Positions 60,190 to 64,000 of a stretch of DNA of 64,000 nucleotides are shown here, piece by piece. How positions within the stretch are numbered: the stretch's first letter is position 1; each line of letters opens with the position of its first letter. The stretch is from the NCBI GenBank assembly GCA_050247135.1, contig JBFWUT010000006.1, positions 1-64,000 on the forward strand, in the 5' to 3' direction. Origin of the DNA: Berkiella sp050247135 (GTDB taxonomy: Bacteria; Pseudomonadota; Gammaproteobacteria; Berkiellales; Berkiellaceae). The notes beneath the pieces are model-generated. The model did not search any database. It was not told the origin of the DNA and was given only the letters and a program-made list of their open reading frames with translations. The position numbers and the translations under genes were made by a program.

Positions 60190-60819
60190 ATGACACAGCA
60201 AAGCGAGCTTATTAAAACGCTGATTGAACAAGGCATCACCCATCCCAAAGTACTTGATGCACTCATGGCTATTCCGCGGGATACCTTCGTTTCCTCGCAT
60301 TTAAAAAGCAGGGCTTATGCGAATGTGGCTCTTTCAATTGATTGTGCCCAAACGATTTCTCAACCGTATATTGTCGCGCTTATGACTCAAGCTATCATGC
60401 AACACCCTGCCCCTCAAAAAATCCTTGAAATTGGTACAGGCTCTGGTTATCAAACTGCCATTTTGGCGAGTTTATTCCCTGAGGTTTGGACGATTGAACG
60501 TATTCCCGAATTGTTTTACTCAGCACAAGAGCGCCTTAACCAATTGGACTTTTCTAACATTCATTTCAAATTAGGAGATGGCACTCAAGGTTGGAGCGAT
60601 GCCGCTCCTTTTGATGCGATTATCGTGACAGCAGCAACCATTCATGTTCCACCTGCTCTTTTGACACAGCTTTCACCCGCAGGAGGACTGATGGTGATCC
60701 CTTTAGGTCCAACTGGCGAAGTACAGATCTTAACATTACTTGAAAAAAGAGATGATCGTGTAGAAAAACACTTTCTAGAACAAGTGGCATTTGTGCCACT
60801 GATTGCCAATCATGATTAG
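60190..60819 (+). CDS. pcm: Protein-L-isoaspartate O-methyltransferase
   Basis: AAGGGGAG precedes the ATG. Pcm repairs isoaspartyl damage in cytosolic proteins using SAM. The sequence fits over its length: IPRDTFVSSHLKSRAYAN, QTISQPYIVALMTQA (the active-site serine and substrate loop), motif I KILEIGTGSGYQTAIL, and GDGTQGWSDAAPFDAIIVTA. The 209-aa length is normal for gammaproteobacteria. It is followed by thpR 27 bases downstream. Confidence 0.92.
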   Translation: MTQQSELIKTLIEQGITHPKVLDALMAIPRDTFVSSHLKSRAYANVALSIDCAQTISQPYIVALMTQAIMQHPAPQKILEIGTGSGYQTAILASLFPEVWTIERIPELFYSAQERLNQLDFSNIHFKLGDGTQGWSDAAPFDAIIVTAATIHVPPALLTQLSPAGGLMVIPLGPTGEVQILTLLEKRDDRVEKHFLEQVAFVPLIANHD

Positions 60820-60846
60820 CTGAATGTATCATTAACCTTTAAAGTG

Positions 60847-61428
60847 ATGGGCAAAATGATGAAATCTAATATTTTTTTAGCTGCGCTACCAAGTCACGAT
60901 AATCGCTTGGTTATTGCGCAAAAGATTTTAAATTGCGAAACCAAGCGTTCGCCATTGGCTAAAATACAATGGACGCATACCCAAGATCTTCATTTAACCT
61001 TGGGATTTATTCAGGGTGTTGAAGAGGGGGATATCCGTAAAATCGCCCTGGATCTGATGGGTGTCTCGCAAAATGCTCCTTTTATGGCCAATGTCGAAGA
61101 GATCAAAATCTATGGCAGCGCGATTGTCCTGCGCTGTCAGCCCTACCACCGTTTCTTAGCTATGCATAAAAAAATGAATCAATCGCTGATGGAAGGTTCT
61201 CAAGGGCAATATCAGTTTGATGTGAAGAAACGTTATGATGCACATTTGACCATTGGCCGAATTCGTAATGCCAATGCGTTAAACCCTTTGCATATGCAGC
61301 AAATCATTGGTTTAATCCAAGAACAATTCAAAAACGTTACTTTTTTGATTCAGCAGTGCGCCCTCATGCGTCGAGTGCAAGAGAATGCGCCTTATCAGAC
61401 AATTCAGTTGTATCGGTTCATTGGCTAA
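60847..61428 (+). CDS. thpR: RNA 2',3'-cyclic phosphodiesterase (2'-5' RNA ligase family)
   Basis: Two H-x-T motifs, DLHLTLGF and DAHLTIGRI, form the 2H phosphoesterase active site. The chain length (about 193 aa) and IFLAALPS opening match ThpR. The enzyme opens 2',3'-cyclic phosphates and can ligate 2'-5' RNA ends. Several ATGs are possible between 60847 and 60862; the choice is uncertain. It is probably cotranscribed with pcm. Confidence 0.88.
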   Translation: MGKMMKSNIFLAALPSHDNRLVIAQKILNCETKRSPLAKIQWTHTQDLHLTLGFIQGVEEGDIRKIALDLMGVSQNAPFMANVEEIKIYGSAIVLRCQPYHRFLAMHKKMNQSLMEGSQGQYQFDVKKRYDAHLTIGRIRNANALNPLHMQQIIGLIQEQFKNVTFLIQQCALMRRVQENAPYQTIQLYRFIG

Positions 61429-61518
61429 GCATTCGTCCCTACGAGCTTAGCGAAACAATCCAAAAATTCTTAACTGGATTACTTCGCTTCACTTGCAATA
61501 ACTATTTGCTTTTAGGAG

Positions 61519-61722
61519 CTAATGAACTCTTACAGAGGGAGTCGGCAAAGCCAGCAAAATTAAGTGGCTCAACAATGCCTGATAGCTTTCGCTATTGGAC
61601 ATTGCTCTTAACATTGCTTCATCTTCATTAATAGCAACAGGTAGTGTGGGAGTTTTGAAACGAATATCGCGATCTTCATTGGATAGCGCATCAAGTACAT
61701 CAAGCACGTGTTTTTTATTCAT
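61519..61722 (-). CDS. Small hypothetical protein, 67 aa
   Basis: ATG 61722 follows AGGG at eight bases. The product, beginning MNKKHVLDVLDALSNEDRD, is acidic in the first half and hydrophobic near the end (YQALLSHLILLALPTPSVRVH). It lacks the double-glycine leader seen in the other small proteins of this window. No family is recognised. It stands alone between thpR and the glycosylase gene. Confidence 0.5.
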   Translation of the reverse strand: MNKKHVLDVLDALSNEDRDIRFKTPTLPVAINEDEAMLRAMSNSESYQALLSHLILLALPTPSVRVH

Positions 61723-61905
61723 TTTGAGTACCCTTTGATTTTTTGATTGTTCAAAGCACCACATGTTTTTTATGTGGGCACTCTTGTTATTGTGATTTAA
61801 ATTAATCTAACTTAATAATTACCTCAATAGCCAAGTTTGTTTTATGAACTGCATAACCAGAATACTAAAGTTGACTAAAGAAGCAAATACTTTTTATCAA
61901 TCATT

Positions 61906-62520
61906 TCATTTTGCCTTACTGATCCAGGGATTATTTTTGATCCGAAAACGCCAAGGTAAATCACGATGCTCCTTTGCGTAGTCGATGCCAACACGGGGAC
62001 TGGCTATAATATCTTTTTTAGTTATCTGAATATTTCTATCTTCCAACCATAGCGTTTTGCTTGTCAGCAAACTTCCATCAAGAGCGGTTGTGATCCCCAA
62101 GGCTTGTGTTAAGGCACCCGGCCCAGCAGTTAGACGCGGTTCGATTTTATTCATTCTCCGCCGAACCAGCATCATATCCTGCCCCTCAAGAGGCTCTACC
62201 GCCCTAACCAACACTGCGTGAGGACAGCCCTCTGGCGCGGTAACCACATTAAAGAGGTGGTGTATTCCGTAGCACAGGTATATATAGGCCACACCACCCT
62301 TCTGAAACATCGTTTCTGTGCGTTGGGTCCGGCGGTTGTTATAGGCATGAGAAGCTTTATCGTCTACCCCTTGGTATGCTTCCGTTTCCACAATCATACC
62401 GGCACAACGCACACCATTTTGTATGCTTACGATGCATTTCCCCAATAACGCTTGGCTCAATTCCTGCACATTCTGTGAAAGGTAAAAGTCTTGGGGCAAC
62501 TTCTGATAAGGCATTATCAT
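61906..62520 (-). CDS. mpg: DNA-3-methyladenine glycosylase (AAG/MPG type)
   Basis: The family's motifs run through the chain: LLGKCIVS, IVETEAYQGVDDKASHAYNN (with the catalytic glutamate), GVAYIYLCYGIHHLFNVVT, VLVRAVEP and GPGALTQALGI. At 204 aa it is a standard bacterial 3MGH protein that removes alkylated purines from DNA. Start ATG 62520 or 62514. A repair enzyme with no unusual feature. Confidence 0.92.
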   Translation of the reverse strand: MIMPYQKLPQDFYLSQNVQELSQALLGKCIVSIQNGVRCAGMIVETEAYQGVDDKASHAYNNRRTQRTETMFQKGGVAYIYLCYGIHHLFNVVTAPEGCPHAVLVRAVEPLEGQDMMLVRRRMNKIEPRLTAGPGALTQALGITTALDGSLLTSKTLWLEDRNIQITKKDIIASPRVGIDYAKEHRDLPWRFRIKNNPWISKAK

Positions 62521-62683
62521 GCGCTCTACAATGTTAGCTTATTATCAAACTATTATTATATTATGTTATAAATCAATAGGATAGTATTAAATAAAAAAAA
62601 CCAGCACAAAGTGTTTACAGTCAGCGCTTTCAAGATATAATCAATCACATCGAGGTAATTAAGGTTTTTTAACAGAAAATACC

Positions 62684-62908
62684 ATGCCAGTGCACAAGCA
62701 TATACTTGAAAATATTCATGCCCTGCTCGATTTTAATCGCGTCTCTAAAGCTAAGCCTGAGCGCGCACAATATTTTTCTACCCTATTCGGCCTGTCTCTA
62801 GATGAAAGCGATAGCGTGCTTTCCGGCGAACAAGTACCGAATAAAAAATTGCTTAAAGAAATTGCAGATAAATTTGAAGTGGATCCGTTGTGGCTGTTGA
62901 AGAATTAG
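62684..62908 (+). CDS. Small HTH-like protein overlapping pdxH (74 aa)
   Basis: The 74-residue product has a helix-turn-helix look in its second half: LFGLSLDESDSVLSGEQVPN followed by KKLLKEIADKFEVDPLWLL, similar to the end of XRE/Cro-type domains. Its last 19 bases overlap the GTG start of pdxH in another frame, so translation is coupled. It may regulate pdxH or be a structural leftover. Confidence is moderate because it is short. Confidence 0.55.
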   Translation: MPVHKHILENIHALLDFNRVSKAKPERAQYFSTLFGLSLDESDSVLSGEQVPNKKLLKEIADKFEVDPLWLLKN

Positions 62909-63522
62909 ATTTCACGAAAATACCTCTACTCAAAAGTGATTTGCTCCCCTCCCCTATCAGTCAATTTCAAAAATGGTTTGAAGAAGCCGTGCAGCAGGGG
63001 CAGCCTGAAGTTAACGCGATGACCCTTGCTACCGTCAACCAAGACTATGATGTTACCGCCAGAACCGTTTTATTGAAATCCGTTGATGAAAGAGGCTTTG
63101 TATTCTACACCAATTATTTAAGCCCCAAAGGTCAAGCCTTACAGGCTATCCCTAAAGCCGCTTTAGTATTCTGGTGGCAACGTTGCCAAAGACAAGTGCG
63201 CGTGACGGGCACCGTTTCACTGCTAGAACCGGCCTTATCAGATGCCTATTTTGCGAGTCGCCCGCAAGATTCACAAATTGCGTCGATGATCTCCAAGCAA
63301 AGCGAAGTGATCCCTTCTCGCGATTATTTGCTCGAAAAATTTCAGCAAAAACAACAAGAGCTTAAGGGTGAAAAAATAGTTCGGCCTGATTTTTGGGGCG
63401 GCTTTCGTTTGACACCTAAAACCATTGAATTCTGGCAAGGACGAGAACACCGTATGAGTGATCGCTTTGAATATCGGCTACAAAGCAATCACCAATGGGA
63501 GATTGTGCAACTTTCGCCCTAA
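62890..63522 (+). CDS. pdxH: Pyridoxamine 5'-phosphate oxidase
   Basis: A GTG start at 62890 gives 210 aa. PdxH motifs are present: NAMTLATVNQDYDVTARTVL, FYTNYLSPKGQAL, VFWWQRCQRQVRVTGTV, the SRPQDSQIASMISKQSEVI loop, and the C-terminal FWQGREHRMSDRFEYR that binds FMN and substrate. The enzyme makes pyridoxal 5'-phosphate in the cytosol using FMN and oxygen. Normal length and complete. Confidence 0.92.
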   Translation: MAVEELDFTKIPLLKSDLLPSPISQFQKWFEEAVQQGQPEVNAMTLATVNQDYDVTARTVLLKSVDERGFVFYTNYLSPKGQALQAIPKAALVFWWQRCQRQVRVTGTVSLLEPALSDAYFASRPQDSQIASMISKQSEVIPSRDYLLEKFQQKQQELKGEKIVRPDFWGGFRLTPKTIEFWQGREHRMSDRFEYRLQSNHQWEIVQLSP

Positions 63523-63525
63523 CTC

Positions 63526-63996
63526 CTAAACTAATTTACCAAGGGCAGCTTTTTCTCGTTTGTTAGGATCATTCATCAAGGCTAAGTGTTCATCGTCAGG
63601 GTGCGCTGCCATACACTGGGCAAAAGGCAGGGTAAATGAACTCATGAACGTTGTGCTTTGTGTTAAGAATTGACTTGCTGCGCCTTTCATACTCTGTGCC
63701 AAACGCCCTGCATTCGTTTCAACGGCAGTCACCATCATACTGGCAAACTTCTCTATTAAATCTTCCTCTTCAGGCGCTTTACTGACGGTGAATTCACCCA
63801 AATTCAACTCGATTTTCTTTAACCTTTCAATTTGACACAGCGCTTGTGCCAGTGATTCTGCCAATTGAAGATTGATTTCACGCACGGTTAACGTCAGATC
63901 CGTAACACCACAGGCCTTTACCTTATCGACCACCAGGACCATCTGTTCAGCCGATAAGCTTTGGCAATCAATAATCGCACATTGGTTAAACCCCAT
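63526..63996 (-). CDS. Hypothetical protein with leucine-rich-repeat-like start (may extend past window)
   Basis: The frame from ATG 63996 encodes 156 aa, but only four bases lie upstream in the window, so the true start may be outside. Residues 10-75 show repeated strand-helix steps (LTLTVREINLQLAESLAQAL, then KIELNLGEFTVS), close to ribonuclease-inhibitor-type leucine-rich repeats. The rest is helical. LRR proteins are frequent effectors; this is suggestive only. Confidence 0.45.
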   Translation of the reverse strand: MGFNQCAIIDCQSLSAEQMVLVVDKVKACGVTDLTLTVREINLQLAESLAQALCQIERLKKIELNLGEFTVSKAPEEEDLIEKFASMMVTAVETNAGRLAQSMKGAASQFLTQSTTFMSSFTLPFAQCMAAHPDDEHLALMNDPNKREKAALGKLV

Positions 63997-64000
63997 GTCT

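Noticed and set aside
61519..61722. 67-aa protein as another double-glycine-leader peptide
   Set aside because: Its N-terminus lacks the L -12, V -4, G-G/A pattern.

Overview
The window looks like the chromosome of a gammaproteobacterium related to Legionella, Coxiella or Berkiella, living inside amoebae or other eukaryotic cells. This is an inference from content. The DNA is AT-rich. A few housekeeping genes (pcm, thpR, pdxH, a 3-methyladenine glycosylase, a BrnQ-type carrier, a LysE-type exporter, cysZ-like) sit among many orphan genes whose products resemble eukaryotic proteins or secreted effectors. I saw no transposase, CRISPR array or rRNA.

Region 1 (1-7400) is almost entirely on the minus strand. 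It holds the N-terminal 892 codons of a LapA-like, type I secreted adhesin with a LapG-type TAAG site. Next comes a protein with a near-canonical eukaryotic bZIP DNA-binding domain, then two adjacent small proteins with 15-residue double-glycine-type leaders and glycine-zipper tails, a eukaryotic-type Ser/Thr kinase, and two more leader-bearing small proteins with two cysteines each in the core. A fifth leader peptide of the same kind lies at 24929-25186.

Region 2 (7500-10800) is accessory DNA next to a tRNA-Arg(CCT) gene. It has an AbiEi/AbiEii toxin-antitoxin pair with its likely operator, a 24-bp perfect palindrome, and a DUF559 gene bounded by inverted GC-rich repeats, with a decayed second copy beside it.

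Region 3 (10800-34900) mixes transporters and exported enzymes with large orphan proteins. The exported enzymes are a two-DTG aspartyl protease, an L,D-transpeptidase, a SIMPL protein and a DUF2059 protein. The orphans include a possible ADP-ribosyltransferase, two proteins with ankyrin-like units, a U-box-like protein, a coiled-coil protein with an SP-rich tail and a pentapeptide-repeat protein. A second calcium-binding, type I secretion-like surface protein is at 32499-34361.

Region 4 (35000-52000) holds small-molecule enzymes (hydrolase, APH-like kinase, flavin amine oxidase, exported AdoMet-decarboxylase-like protein, methyltransferase, RibD-type reductase, SDR, GNAT), a broken EamA transporter and a class II Fic protein with a six-copy repeat array over its promoter.

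Region 5 (52000-64000) has oxidoreductases, hydrolases, small exported proteins and a methyltransferase with a signal peptide. One mRNA hairpin there hides a ribosome binding site. A proline/alanine-rich protein in this region resembles the actin-binding half of Ena/VASP. Housekeeping genes end the window.

Taken together the window suggests heavy investment in host interaction: nuclear (bZIP), signalling (kinase, Fic, ART, U-box), cytoskeletal (actin-like mimic) and surface or peptide export. Those roles are read from sequence resemblance alone.
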